Assembly: GCF_014649335.1 (NCBI RefSeq)
Contig: NZ_BMSV01000004.1
Coordinates: 248,001 to 312,000 of the forward strand
Direction of reading: 5' to 3'
Length of the DNA: 64,000 nucleotides
DNA from: Streptomyces roseolilacinus
GTDB lineage: Bacteria; Actinomycetota; Actinomycetes; Streptomycetales; Streptomycetaceae
A program made the position numbers and the translations under genes. Positions 1 to 8,145 of this stretch are shown piece after piece; within the stretch, counting starts at the first letter, position 1; each line of letters begins with the position of its first letter. Under the pieces are notes generated by a model. That model saw nothing but the letters and a program-made list of their open reading frames with translations, was not told where the DNA came from and did no database searches.

Positions 1-526
1 GGCGCATCCGCCCCGCCGCCTGGGCACGCTCGAACAGCCCCTGCACCGCGCCCTCCAGCCGGTCGCGCGCGGCGGCGATGCCGGGCTCGTCGTGGTCGAA
101 GGTGCCGGAGAGCATCGGGCACAGGGCGCCGATCCGCTCGTCGGCCGCCTCGTGGGTGAAGCGCCGCAGCGCGCCGAACGGGTCGGCCTCCTCGGCGGCG
201 GCCCGCTCGGCGCTCCGCGTGATGCGCGCCATCACGCAGACGACGACCTCGTGGACCAGGGCCTCGCGGTCCGGGAAGTGCCGGTACAGGGTGGCGTTGC
301 CGACGCCGGCGCGGCGGGCGATCTCGTCCAGCGCGACCTGCGCCCCGGACTCGACGAACATCTCCCGGGCGGCCGCGACGATCCGCTCCCGGTTGCGCAG
401 CGCGTCCGCCCGGAGCCGGGGGGCGCGCCCCGCCTCGAAGCCGCCGCACCCGGCGGCCGCCTCGGGCGTGCCGGACGCCGCGCCCGCCGCCGGAACGGCG
501 GTACCCGCGATGGTCGTGGCGGTCAC
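1..526 (-). CDS. TetR-family transcriptional regulator (partial, C-terminus off the left edge)
   Basis: The first ~175 codons of a TetR-type repressor are visible. After a ~38-residue Ala/Gly-rich leader comes the N-terminal HTH, with the typical stretches 'RERIVAAAREMF', 'VALDEIARRAGVG' and 'NATLYRHFPDREAL'. The GTG start at 524-526 follows a GAGGAG-like ribosome binding site. The gene runs off the window, so the ligand domain is incomplete. It is divergent from the metalloprotease gene, and two near-identical inverted repeats lie in the shared intergenic region, so autoregulation is likely. The ligand is unknown. Confidence 0.9.
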   Translation of the reverse strand, partial: MTATTIAGTAVPAAGAASGTPEAAAGCGGFEAGRAPRLRADALRNRERIVAAAREMFVESGAQVALDEIARRAGVGNATLYRHFPDREALVHEVVVCVMARITRSAERAAAEEADPFGALRRFTHEAADERIGALCPMLSGTFDHDEPGIAAARDRLEGAVQGLFERAQAAGRMR

Positions 527-570
527 GGCTGCACTCCTCGGCTCGGGTTCGGACAGGGCCGCCGTCAACC

Positions 571-630
571 GGGGAGATCCTCCCCGCTTACCGGCGGCAC
601 CCTTGCAAACGGGGAGACCGTCCCCACTTA
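571..630. promoter_or_regulatory. Pair of TetR-type operator candidates
   Basis: Two 20-bp boxes, GGGGAGATCCTCCCCGCTTA (571-590) and GGGGAGACCGTCCCCACTTA (611-630), are 40 bp apart. Each has a GGGGA/TCCCC dyad followed by CTTA. They lie between the divergent TetR gene (start 526) and the protease gene (start 729). Their symmetry, pairing and position suit repressor operators. Assigning them to the adjacent TetR protein is inference. Confidence 0.6.
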
Positions 631-728
631 TTTCGCCCCCTCTTGTGACCTGCGTCACTTCACCTGCGGATTCCCACGATCGGGCCACCCGGCGAGCGCC
701 CCCGCACCACCCGGAACAGGCTGTGGGC

Positions 729-2039
729 ATGCAGCAGCCGACCAGCCGGAGACGGCGAATACGCAGGACGGCCGCGATCGGAACCGTCACGGCGCTCGCC
801 GTGGCCGCCCTCGCCACGGCGAGCGCCACCCTCCACGGGCCCGCCCCCGCCACCGCGGGGGCGGGGGCCGCCGACCCGGGCGCGCGGGCGCTCGCGGAGG
901 CCGCCGACCCCGGGAGCCTCGCCGCGTGCCGCATCCGGGCGGAGCCCGGCGTGCAGATGTCCGAGGGCATCCCCACCCCGCCCGGCTACGCCCGCTCCAC
1001 CGGCGTGGTCCGCGCCCTCAACCTGATGATCGACTTCCCGGACGCGCCCGGCGAGGAGCCGGCGATGCGCCGGTTCGCGGAGTTCTTCCCGCAGACCGCC
1101 GACTGGTTCCGCGTCAGCTCCTACGGGCGGCTGCGGTACGTCCCGTACGCGCCCGTCCCGGACTGGCTGCGGATGCCGCTGCCGTTCCCCGCGTACGGCA
1201 TCGACCGCGGCGCGCCGTACGAGCCGGGGTACCGCAAACTGGTCGAGCACATCGTCGAGGCGGCCGACGAGCGCGTCGACTTCAGCACGTACGACCTGGT
1301 CAACGTCCTGGTCACACCGAACGCGGGCCCCTCGGCGCTGGACACGGTCCTGTCCGTCACGTTCTCCGGGAACGGCGAGGCGCCGGGCGCGGACGGGGTG
1401 ACGCTGTCCAACACGTCGTTCGTGTACAGCCGCCAGGACGACGGCTCCGGCTCCTTCCACGAGACCGGCTACCGGGTGCTGCCGCACGAGAACGGCCACG
1501 TCTTCGGCCTGCCCGACCTGTACACCGCCGAGGGCGGGGCGGCGGTCGGCCACTGGGACATCATGTCCGAGGACTGGGGCGCCAACAACGATCTGCTGGG
1601 CTGGCACAAGTGGAAGCTGGGCTGGCTCGACGGCGACCAGGTGCGCTGCGCGTCCAGGCGCGGCACCCGCGAGTACACGCTGACGCCCCTGGCCCGGGCG
1701 GGCCGCGGCGTGAAGCTGGCGGTCGTCCCGCTGGGCGAGACGGCCGGGTACGCGCTGGAGGTCCGCTCCCGGGAGGGCAACGACGAGGCGGTGTGCGAGC
1801 CGGGCGTGCTGGTCTACCGGGTGCGGGCCGACGTGGACACCGGCCAGGGCCCCGTGACCGTCGAGGACGGCGACCGCGACAGCGGCGGCTGCACCCGCCG
1901 CCCGAACGTCCACGCCGAACTGTCCGACGCGCCGTACGGCCCCGGCGAGACGTTCCACGACGAGGCGGCCGGGGTGAGGGTGACGGTCCTGTCACGGGAA
2001 CGGAACGGCGCGTACCGCGTGCGGGTGACTCGCGGCTGA
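729..2039 (+). CDS. Secreted M6-like zinc metalloprotease
   Basis: A 436-residue protein starting at ATG 729. The N-terminus is a twin-basic signal peptide: an Arg-rich stretch ('TSRRRRIRRTAA') followed by a hydrophobic Ala/Val segment to about residue 40. The catalytic motif HENGHVFGLPD starts at His253 (H253-E254, H257) and matches the HExxHxxGxxD zinc site. It is followed by a 'WDIMSEDWG' Met-turn-like segment, as in M6 (immune inhibitor A-like) peptidases. The last ~130 residues look like a beta-rich domain. The export signal and motif support an extracellular protease; the substrate cannot be read from sequence. Confidence 0.85.
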   Translation: MQQPTSRRRRIRRTAAIGTVTALAVAALATASATLHGPAPATAGAGAADPGARALAEAADPGSLAACRIRAEPGVQMSEGIPTPPGYARSTGVVRALNLMIDFPDAPGEEPAMRRFAEFFPQTADWFRVSSYGRLRYVPYAPVPDWLRMPLPFPAYGIDRGAPYEPGYRKLVEHIVEAADERVDFSTYDLVNVLVTPNAGPSALDTVLSVTFSGNGEAPGADGVTLSNTSFVYSRQDDGSGSFHETGYRVLPHENGHVFGLPDLYTAEGGAAVGHWDIMSEDWGANNDLLGWHKWKLGWLDGDQVRCASRRGTREYTLTPLARAGRGVKLAVVPLGETAGYALEVRSREGNDEAVCEPGVLVYRVRADVDTGQGPVTVEDGDRDSGGCTRRPNVHAELSDAPYGPGETFHDEAAGVRVTVLSRERNGAYRVRVTRG

Positions 2040-2232
2040 GACGGGGGATCTTCGCTGCCACCGGGGGGGCGGCCGCACGGGACGGGCCCTCCCACCGGAG
2101 GCGGGCTGCCGTACGGGGCGGGGCCCTGCCACCGGAGGGCGTCACCGGCCCCGCCACCAGGCCCGTCACCGCCCCCGCCACCGGAGGACACCGCCGCACC
2201 CCCGGGTCATCCCCCGTCCGACACCTCACCCC

Positions 2233-3882
2233 TCACCCCGCCCGTCCCCCATCCGCGAAGGCCCGCCTCAGCTCGTCCTTCAGGACCTTGCCGCCCGCGT
2301 TGCGGGGCAGCGGCCCGTCCCGGACGACGACGTGCGCGGGCACCTTGTACGCGGCGAGGTCCCGCGCGACGTGCGCCCGCAGTTCCTCGGCCGTGACCGC
2401 GTGCGGCGCCTCCCGGAGCCGTACCACCGCGGCGACCTCCTCGCCCAGGACGGGGTGGGGCACGCCCAGCACCGCCGCCTCGGCGACGGCGGGGTGCCCG
2501 TGCAGGGCGGCCTCGACCTCGACGCAGTGGACGTTCTCGCCACCGCGGACGACGACGTCCTTGATCCGGTCGACGACACTGACCCGCCCGTCCTCGCGCA
2601 CCACGGCCAGGTCGCCCGTCCGGAACCACCCGTCCGCGGTGAACGCCGCCGCCGTCGCCTCCGGGTCGCGCCAGTAGCCGCGGACCAGGCTCTGGCCGCG
2701 CAGCAGCAGCTCGCCGGTCTCCCCGTCCGGCACCGGCCGCCCGTCGGGCCCGGCGACGCGGACCTCGGTGACCGGGGTGGGGCGGCCGACGCGGTCGGGC
2801 CGGCGCCGGTACGCCTCGCCGTAGTGGGCGAGGACGCCGCCGCAGGTCTCGGTCAGCCCGTAGCCGTTGCGCGGCTCGACCCGGTCGCCGTACGCCTCGG
2901 TGAGGCGGCGGACCAGCGCGGGGGGCGCGGGGGCGCCGCCGGTGTTGAGGTGGGTGAGGCTCTCCAGCCGCTTCCCGCCGGCCGCGTCGAGGAGCTGGAG
3001 GGCGGTGGTGGGGACGCCCGCGTAGTGGGTGACGCGGTACCGGTCGACGAGGTCGAGGGCCCGCTCGGCATCCCACCGGCGCATCAGCACGAGCGTGCCG
3101 CCGGCGGCCATCACGGCGTACAGGGAGGTGAACGCGGCGGCGTGGAAGAAGGGGAAGGTCGTCAGCGAGACCGGCGGCCGCCCCGCACCCGGCACGGCAC
3201 CCCGTTCCAGCGCGGCCGCCGCGGCCTGGTAGCGCGGGTTGATCGCGGCGGCGACCTGCGCGCGGTGGGTGGCGACGGCGCCCTTGGGACGGCCGGTGGT
3301 GCCGGAGGTGTAGAGGATGGTCGCGTCGTCGTCGGGCAGCACGTCCACGGCCGGCGGCGCGACGGCGGAGGTGTCCCGGGCGGCGTCGCGGAAGCCGAGG
3401 CACGGCACGCCGTTCCGCTCGGCCCAGCCCCGCAGCAGCACGGCCCGCTCGTCGTCGACGAGGAGCGCCTTCGGTGCGCAGTCGTCGAGGGCGTACGCGC
3501 ACTCGCCCGCCGTCCACCAGGCGTTCAGCGGCACCGCGACCAGCCCGGCGAACTGCGCCGCCCAGAACGCGACCTGCCACTCGGGATGGTTCCGCCCCGC
3601 GATCACGACCCGGTCGCCGGGGCGCAGCCCGTACCCGTCGGCGAGGCGCCGCGCCAACCCGCAGGCGGCGCCGAGGAACTCGCGGTACGTGTACCCGGCC
3701 CCGTCCTCGCCCACGAGGAACGGCGCGTCCCCGAAGGCCCAGGTGGCCTCCACGAACTCCCGCAGCGTGCGCGGCCCGGACACGTACTCCAGCCGGCCGC
3801 CCTCCCCCCGCACCACGGCGAACGGCGCCCCGGGCGCGGTCAGCAGGGCCTCGACCCGCGACGAACTCTCCACGTACGACAC
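2233..3882 (-). CDS. AMP-dependent acyl-CoA synthetase/ligase
   Basis: A 549-residue ANL-superfamily enzyme that would activate a carboxylic (probably fatty) acid as acyl-AMP and transfer it to CoA. Visible motifs: the P-loop LYTSGTTGRPKG near residues 189-200, 'NGYGLTETCGG', the hinge/ATP motif 'WFRTGDLA', 'DRIKDVVVRGGENV', and the C-terminal catalytic Lys in 'PRNAGGKVLK'. The domain is complete. The start is GTG at 3880-3882; an alternative GTG lies three codons downstream (3873) and neither has a strong ribosome binding site. It is monocistronic, and the acid substrate is unknown. Confidence 0.88.
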   Translation of the reverse strand: MSYVESSSRVEALLTAPGAPFAVVRGEGGRLEYVSGPRTLREFVEATWAFGDAPFLVGEDGAGYTYREFLGAACGLARRLADGYGLRPGDRVVIAGRNHPEWQVAFWAAQFAGLVAVPLNAWWTAGECAYALDDCAPKALLVDDERAVLLRGWAERNGVPCLGFRDAARDTSAVAPPAVDVLPDDDATILYTSGTTGRPKGAVATHRAQVAAAINPRYQAAAAALERGAVPGAGRPPVSLTTFPFFHAAAFTSLYAVMAAGGTLVLMRRWDAERALDLVDRYRVTHYAGVPTTALQLLDAAGGKRLESLTHLNTGGAPAPPALVRRLTEAYGDRVEPRNGYGLTETCGGVLAHYGEAYRRRPDRVGRPTPVTEVRVAGPDGRPVPDGETGELLLRGQSLVRGYWRDPEATAAAFTADGWFRTGDLAVVREDGRVSVVDRIKDVVVRGGENVHCVEVEAALHGHPAVAEAAVLGVPHPVLGEEVAAVVRLREAPHAVTAEELRAHVARDLAAYKVPAHVVVRDGPLPRNAGGKVLKDELRRAFADGGRAG

Positions 3883-4205
3883 CCGGGGACGGTACCGAAC
3901 CCCCACCCGACCCCCGACGGCCGGTGCGCACATCGGGCACCCGGGGCTGGCGCTCACGGCGGGCCGGCGCCCGGCGGCCGGCATCCGCCAGGACCTCGCC
4001 GTACCGACGGAAGCCCGCCGGACCGGCAGGGCCCGCCGACCTGGGCGCCGCCCACCGGCCCCGACGCCCATGCAGGGCGCCACCACCCGACTGCCGGAGG
4101 CCCTCCACCACGGCACCCCCGACGCGGCGACCACCGCTCCGCCCCCACCCCCCACCTCACCGCCACCACCCGGCTCCGATCCGCTACCCTGTCTGGGACC
4201 ACCCC
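3883..4205. other. Intergenic region upstream of acyl-CoA ligase and tRNA-Arg
   Basis: About 320 bp without a convincing gene. The reading frame of the ligase stays open upstream, but that extension is Arg/Gly-rich without family similarity. It probably holds the ligase promoter and the tRNA promoter; no clear -35/-10 was recognised. Confidence 0.5.
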
Positions 4206-4281
4206 GCCTCCGTAGCTCAGGGGATAGAGCACCGCTCTCCTAAAGCGGGTGTCGCAGGTTCGAATCCTGCCGGGGGCACCA
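4206..4281 (+). tRNA. tRNA-Arg (anticodon CCU), CCA encoded
   Basis: The acceptor stem GCCTCCG/CGGGGGC closes completely (with one T-G pair). The anticodon arm is CCGCT-CTCCTAA-AGCGG with anticodon CCT, reading AGG. The T-arm contains GGTTCGAATCC. The 3' CCA is encoded at 4279-4281. A strong terminator follows. tRNA-Arg(CCU) genes are known integration targets in Streptomyces (for example for phage VWB), which fits the mobile-element debris downstream. Confidence 0.97.
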
Positions 4282-4285
4282 GCGC

Positions 4286-4319
4286 AAAGGCCCCGGACCG
4301 ATCACGGTCCGGGGCCTTT
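4286..4319 (+). terminator. Rho-independent terminator of tRNA-Arg
   Basis: A perfect 15-bp stem (AAAGGCCCCGGACCG / CGGTCCGGGGCCTTT) with an ATCA loop, starting 4 nt after the tRNA CCA end. Confidence 0.9.
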
Positions 4320-4349
4320 GACATCCGTATTTGACATCAACGGCGTCGG

Positions 4350-4604
4350 TCACTGACGACCGGGACGCCTCTTCCTGAGCAGCCGGTCCATGTGGCTCAT
4401 GGCCTCGCGCTGCGTGTCCTGCACGACGTGCGTGTACACGTCCATGGCACTCGGAACCATCCGCCCTGTCTCCACCTTGGACACAGTCGGCTGTCCCACC
4501 CCGGCCCGTTGCGCCACCACGGCACCTGCCAGACCACCTTCAGTGCGCAGTCCCCGAAGACGCATCCCCAGCGCCTTCATCCCCTCCCGCCGCTCACTCC
4601 CCAT
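4350..4604 (-). pseudogene. Chimeric remnant: XRE-type HTH joined to a tyrosine-integrase C-terminus
   Basis: The ~84-residue reading frame has two unrelated halves. The N-terminal half is an XRE HTH ('MRLRGLRTEGGLAGA', 'VGQPTVSKVETGRMVPS'). It switches abruptly to the last ~31 residues of a tyrosine recombinase ('DVYTHVVQDTQREAMSHMD', then Arg/Lys-rich), including the Tyr of the catalytic 'YTH' motif but none of the Arg-His-Arg residues. The end lies 30 bp from the tRNA-Arg terminator, where an integrase gene would end. The likeliest origin is a deletion fusing a regulator gene to the tail of the integrase gene of a former element. Start codon alternatives are 4604, 4580 and 4565. Confidence 0.7.
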
Positions 4605-5060
4605 ACCCAGGGTTCTACACCACGGGACGGCAAGGTCCGGCTGCACGAGCCCTAGCGATCACCAAGGGGACCCGAGCGTGATTCAAACTTTCTCTACGGG
4701 TTCAAGGCGCCCGCCGCGCACAGCACGGCGGGCGCGGCCCGTCGTCCGGGCCGACGCTCCTGTCTCCGCCCCGCTCCGGCCCGGCCGCCGGCCGCACGCC
4801 TAGCAGCTCGGGTTGATGGTGGGAGAAACCCGCTGTGGCTGGGGCGGTCGGCTCCGCGGCTTTAGCCACCTCCCCGGTCCGGGTCCCGCGCCGAGCAAGA
4901 CCGGGGGGCCACTCGTGCTCATTACGGGCAGGTCCAAAGCCTGCCCGAATTGCCAACCAGCGTACGGCCCCCTAATCATGCTCGGCCCCAAACCAGGCAG
5001 GACACCGGCCAAACCCGCTCCACCGACCTGACGGCAATGACGCACTCATCAAAACAAGAA
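4605..5060. other. Non-coding stretch within the tRNA-Arg island
   Basis: About 450 bp without a supported gene. Short open frames of ~80 codons exist on the minus strand but lack family features. One 7-bp hairpin, GGGCAGG/CCTGCCC at 4926-4946, is visible. Base composition drops sharply in GC toward 5050, where the DarTG genes end. Confidence 0.5.
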
Positions 5061-6185
5061 CTAGAGAGCCGAAAGCTCAGACAAGGCCTCTTCAATGCTC
5101 GCGTCCGCCTCTACGTCGATCCATCCCAGCGTCGCTAGATGGACAATCGATCGCAGAATGTCTTCGCTTCTAAGCGGCGGGCGTCGTCTGACCTTCCACG
5201 CTTCCACAGCACGAAGGATTTGGGAGGCAGTCGGCCGAGTCCCATACTTAAGGCTCAAAAACTTGCAGGTATAGTGAACTGTAGCTGCAATTTCGGCCTG
5301 TGTTGAGTCAAAGCGAGCCACGAGGTCCATTGTCTGCTCGATTGCATGATCCCACTTCTCGATATGCTCTCGATACTCTTCGCGCGCATCCTTGAAGGTG
5401 TGGCCAACTCGAACTTCGAACATATTTCCGCGCTGTTGCTCTAGAATCAAGCCGTTGTTTTGCAGTCGGGCAACGGTGGGTTTCACTTGACTAGAGAACG
5501 GACCATAGCTCGCGCGCTCATACTCGAGACCTGTAGGCACGCCCGCAGCTGTAGCAAAATACGCAATCTTCTGGAACATTACTCGCCCAACCGGCCAGCG
5601 ATAAGGCTGCCTTTCTAGCCGATCCAGAATATCGACCAATGCAATTTGCCATGGCTCAACAAACTGGGCCGACCCGGCAACCTGTCCCGAACCCCAGAGA
5701 TCTAGCTGTTCATGGCCATCGAGATTCACGTCGAAGGGCGCATAAAGCTCTACAGGAATGTCGAACCGCTCAAGGTGTTGCACTAGGGTGGGGCCGACTA
5801 CAGACCATTCGAGCTGCCCATTACCGCATCCTAGGGGCGGAACAGCAAGGCTCCTGATCCCCCACTTCCGATAATTGGCATGCAAATATTCAAGGCCCGC
5901 CACGATATCGCTCAGGCGACTTACACTGCGCCAATGCCCCTTGGTCGGAAAGTTGATGACTACATGGTCGCCCGCGTCGAAGGGGTAAGGCTCACCCAAT
6001 CTAACCAAACCAGAACGGCATCGCTGAACATAGTCTTCGTACATCGCCGGGTAACGCTTCTTGAATGCGAGAGCGATACCCTTTCCCATGACACCAACAG
6101 TGTTTACGGTATTAATCAGTCCGTACATTGGGGACTTCAACAGGTCCCCTTGGACAATCCGCACGTTACTAGCGGAAGTAGACAT
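5061..6185 (-). CDS. darG: DarG antitoxin: macro-domain DNA ADP-ribosylglycohydrolase
   Basis: A 374-residue protein. The N-terminal ~150 residues are a macro domain ('IVQGDLLKSPMYGLINTVNT', then 'GVMGKGIALAFKKRYP', and 'VPPLGCGNGQLEW'). In the DarG family this domain removes ADP-ribose from DNA. The C-terminal ~200 residues, predicted helical, correspond to the region that in DarG binds and neutralises the toxin. The ATG at 6183-6185 is preceded by GGAGGTG and overlaps the end of the toxin gene by 17 bp, so the two are translationally coupled. GC content is clearly below the flanks, which suggests horizontal acquisition. Confidence 0.92.
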   Translation of the reverse strand: MSTSASNVRIVQGDLLKSPMYGLINTVNTVGVMGKGIALAFKKRYPAMYEDYVQRCRSGLVRLGEPYPFDAGDHVVINFPTKGHWRSVSRLSDIVAGLEYLHANYRKWGIRSLAVPPLGCGNGQLEWSVVGPTLVQHLERFDIPVELYAPFDVNLDGHEQLDLWGSGQVAGSAQFVEPWQIALVDILDRLERQPYRWPVGRVMFQKIAYFATAAGVPTGLEYERASYGPFSSQVKPTVARLQNNGLILEQQRGNMFEVRVGHTFKDAREEYREHIEKWDHAIEQTMDLVARFDSTQAEIAATVHYTCKFLSLKYGTRPTASQILRAVEAWKVRRRPPLRSEDILRSIVHLATLGWIDVEADASIEEALSELSAL

Positions 6186-6765
6186 TCCTGTTCACCTCCA
6201 CCTTCCAATGCGGGTCCGCGTCGACGCAAGTCGCCAAATGTTCCTGATTCAGAGTATAGCAACCCACGATGTGATCAGGCGACACGAACTCAGGAATTAG
6301 CATTTCAGCGCACCTTTGACGCTTTCGTTCCGCCTTCTCAAACGGGTCGGCATAGTTCCAAGACTCAGCATAGATACGGGATTCGTCCAGATATTTCAAA
6401 CCGGTCGGAGAATCGAAGAAACGAGTGGTTCCAGCAGCCGCATTACCGTCAGTCAAAACTGCATCGGGCAGATCGAGGACCGCGTTTGAAATTCGGATGA
6501 CGATCAGGTCTCGCCGAGCCTCCTGATTGAACAGCCTGTACATCATGGGATTCCGCGCATCAAAGTATAGATTCGCATACGAGTGGAGGAGCCCCCCGTT
6601 CGGGACGCGCTTACCCCTCCGCCGATCCTGCACCGACTCCATGGCTACCGACTTGTGCGGCAGTGATGCTGCCCTGATATGGCTGAGCAGCCCTCGCTCG
6701 ACTATAGATGTCAAATTCGTGATCGACGTAATGTAATGCAACTCACCAACCCTACTTCTGTCCAT
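6169..6765 (-). CDS. darT: DarT toxin: DNA ADP-ribosyltransferase (DUF4433)
   Basis: A 198-residue protein with DarT/DUF4433 landmarks: the N-terminal 'YITSITNLTSIVERGLLSH', the 'YANLYFDARNPMMY' segment, and the C-terminal 'RQRCAEMLIPEFVSPDHIV' block that carries the conserved catalytic Glu (in 'AEML'). Family members use NAD+ to ADP-ribosylate single-stranded DNA and block replication. Whether the base is thymine or guanine cannot be decided here. ATG 6763-6765 has a GAAAGGGG ribosome binding site; an earlier in-frame start adds 18 residues without family similarity. It is first in a two-gene operon with DarG, acting in phage defence or element maintenance. Confidence 0.92.
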   Translation of the reverse strand: MDRSRVGELHYITSITNLTSIVERGLLSHIRAASLPHKSVAMESVQDRRRGKRVPNGGLLHSYANLYFDARNPMMYRLFNQEARRDLIVIRISNAVLDLPDAVLTDGNAAAGTTRFFDSPTGLKYLDESRIYAESWNYADPFEKAERKRQRCAEMLIPEFVSPDHIVGCYTLNQEHLATCVDADPHWKVEVNRNVYFR

Positions 6766-6963
6766 GAAGCCCCTTTCATGCAGGAGACGCAGACCGGACT
6801 TGAACTGGCGCCACGACACCAGGTCTGCGCCAACGCAAACCCTTCTGTGACACTCTCAGCAGCATAGGCCTCGGCACTGACAACGGGCTGGTAGAGCCGT
6901 GTGACGGCTCAAGAGGGGCGCCTGGGGCGCGTCGCCGCTTCGGGCCAAGGTAGGTTGCGCCCC

Positions 6964-7167
6964 ATGTCAGCAGCTCCGCCCACATGCCCCGAGTGCGCCC
7001 AGACGATGAGGGCCGGCGGCCTCGTCCTCTCCGGCCGGGAAGATGATGGCGCGCGAACCTGCCGCGTGCTGTGGCGCTGCCCCTCTCGCCACGTCTGGTG
7101 GAAGTGGGCGGACCGTCCCGAGGACCCGCTGGAGCCATGCCCGAACCCCCAGCTCTTCCGGTCCTGA
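6964..7167 (+). CDS. Small zinc-ribbon-like hypothetical protein
   Basis: A 67-residue protein beginning 'MSAAPPTCPECAQTMRAGG'. It has a CPEC pair near the N-terminus and a second Cys/His group ('RVLWRCPSRHVWWKWAD') that could complete a zinc ribbon. ATG 6964 follows AAGGTAGG. It faces away from the DarTG operon. The function is not recognised; small Cys-pair proteins of this kind are often accessory genes on actinobacterial elements. Confidence 0.55.
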   Translation: MSAAPPTCPECAQTMRAGGLVLSGREDDGARTCRVLWRCPSRHVWWKWADRPEDPLEPCPNPQLFRS

Positions 7168-7299
7168 CATCCACGGCTGACATCAACGAGGGCGCACAGC
7201 CGCATCCACGAGCGACCCAGCGCGGCGGCCGGACGTCCCGGCGTGCGGGTTGCACAGCGCCCTCGATCGAACTTCTAAAGCTAGTATCGAGGGCCGACG

Positions 7300-7662
7300 T
7301 CACTCCTCGCGGTACTCAGCGAACACGGGCTGCTGCTCGTCCCACCAGTTCCAGTCAGCCGACCGTGAGAAGGGCAGGCTTCGGGCAAGGGTGGAGAACT
7401 GATCGGACGGCTCCCGGCTGGTCTTGTTCACCACGATCGCCGAGAGCATCGGTGCTCGTCCGTCCTCGTTGCGGTGGAGACAGACGTCCTTGAGCAGATA
7501 GGTCATGACTCCGCGGTGAGGCGGGATGGAGTCGAAGCCCTGGGCTGCCAACTCGGCACTCAGTTCCCCGTACGTGATGGTCAGTCCTTGGCCGGCCCGC
7601 TTCCGCAGGATCTCCACAGCCGCTTCGATCGCTGCCGGGTACTCCGGATCCTTGATCCTCAT
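7300..7662 (-). CDS. Hypothetical protein, ~120 residues
   Basis: A compact soluble protein beginning 'MRIKDPEYPAAIEAAVEIL', with 'LTITYGELSAELAAQG', 'PPHRGVMTYLLKDVCLH' and 'APMLSAIVVNKTSREPS'. The 'ITYGELS' segment recalls a winged-helix recognition element, but no family was assigned. ATG 7660-7662 has GGGAGGGG just upstream; an ATG five codons earlier is possible. It has no operon partner and lies in the disturbed zone between the DarTG genes and the tRNA-Gly half-site. Confidence 0.65.
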   Translation of the reverse strand: MRIKDPEYPAAIEAAVEILRKRAGQGLTITYGELSAELAAQGFDSIPPHRGVMTYLLKDVCLHRNEDGRAPMLSAIVVNKTSREPSDQFSTLARSLPFSRSADWNWWDEQQPVFAEYREE

Positions 7663-7984
7663 AGCCCCTCCCCCCATCGCGTGGACACTGCCCAGCCCGC
7701 GCATCGTACTGGCCGAACACCGACCAGCGCTGTCGAAGCGGCACAACAGCGAAGTACGACAACCTTCCTGACCCCAACTGATCATTGGAGGTCAACAGCC
7801 CTTCGATCAGCCCACCGCCCCCGATGACCCTTCAGTCGGAAGCTCGGGGCGGAGGCCATCCATGCCGGATGCGTGCCAGAACGAGCGGGGAGGAGCGGTC
7901 AGCAGCGGTCACTTCGAGCTCCACCACAGCGCGAACTGTGAGGGTATCCGCGCAGGTCAGGGGCATGACGCGTAGGTGATCGCA
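7663..7984. other. Non-coding stretch before the tRNA-Gly half-site
   Basis: No gene with support on either strand. Short frames here read partly through the tRNA fragment and give the 'GDGDRTRALSLGI' peptide typical of translated tRNA DNA. Confidence 0.5.
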
Positions 7985-8034
7985 CGGTGATTCCCAAGCT
8001 CAGAGCGCGGGTTCGATCCCCGTCACCCGCTCCA
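7985..8034 (+). repeat. tRNA-Gly(CCC) 3' half: probable attachment-site remnant
   Basis: From the anticodon loop TTCCCAA (7991-7997) onward, the sequence is a good tRNA-Gly 3' half: GCTC, the T-arm GCGGG-TTCGATC-CCCGT, the acceptor strand CACCCGC, discriminator T and CCA (8032-8034). The 5' side of the anticodon stem does not match: GGTGA replaces the GAGC needed to pair with GCTC, and no D-arm or 5' acceptor strand exists. The break at the anticodon loop is where many tyrosine recombinases cross over, so this is best read as an att half-site. Confidence 0.75.
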
Positions 8035-8039
8035 CGCAG

Positions 8040-8066
8040 AAGGCCCAGGTCATCGACCCGGGCCTT
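8040..8066 (+). terminator. Hairpin following the tRNA-Gly half-site
   Basis: AAGGCCCAGGTC / GACCCGGGCCTT with an ATC loop and one mismatch, ending in TTGTT. It resembles the terminator of a tRNA gene and so continues the tRNA-Gly-derived flank. Confidence 0.6.
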
Positions 8067-8145
8067 GTTCGTTGTCCGGATCTCCCAGTCCTTCACGGCG
8101 ATGGGCCGCGACAACGACGGCACGGTCGTCAGGCTCGGGCCGGCC

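Noticed and set aside
92..2677. 861-codon plus-strand open frame across the protease and ligase genes
   Set aside because: It reads Arg/Gly/Pro-rich sequence in a second frame of the protease gene and antisense to the ligase; no family features. It is a high-GC shadow.
4702..5045. Two ~80-codon minus-strand frames
   Set aside because: No ribosome binding site, no family similarity, mutually overlapping; treated as non-coding.
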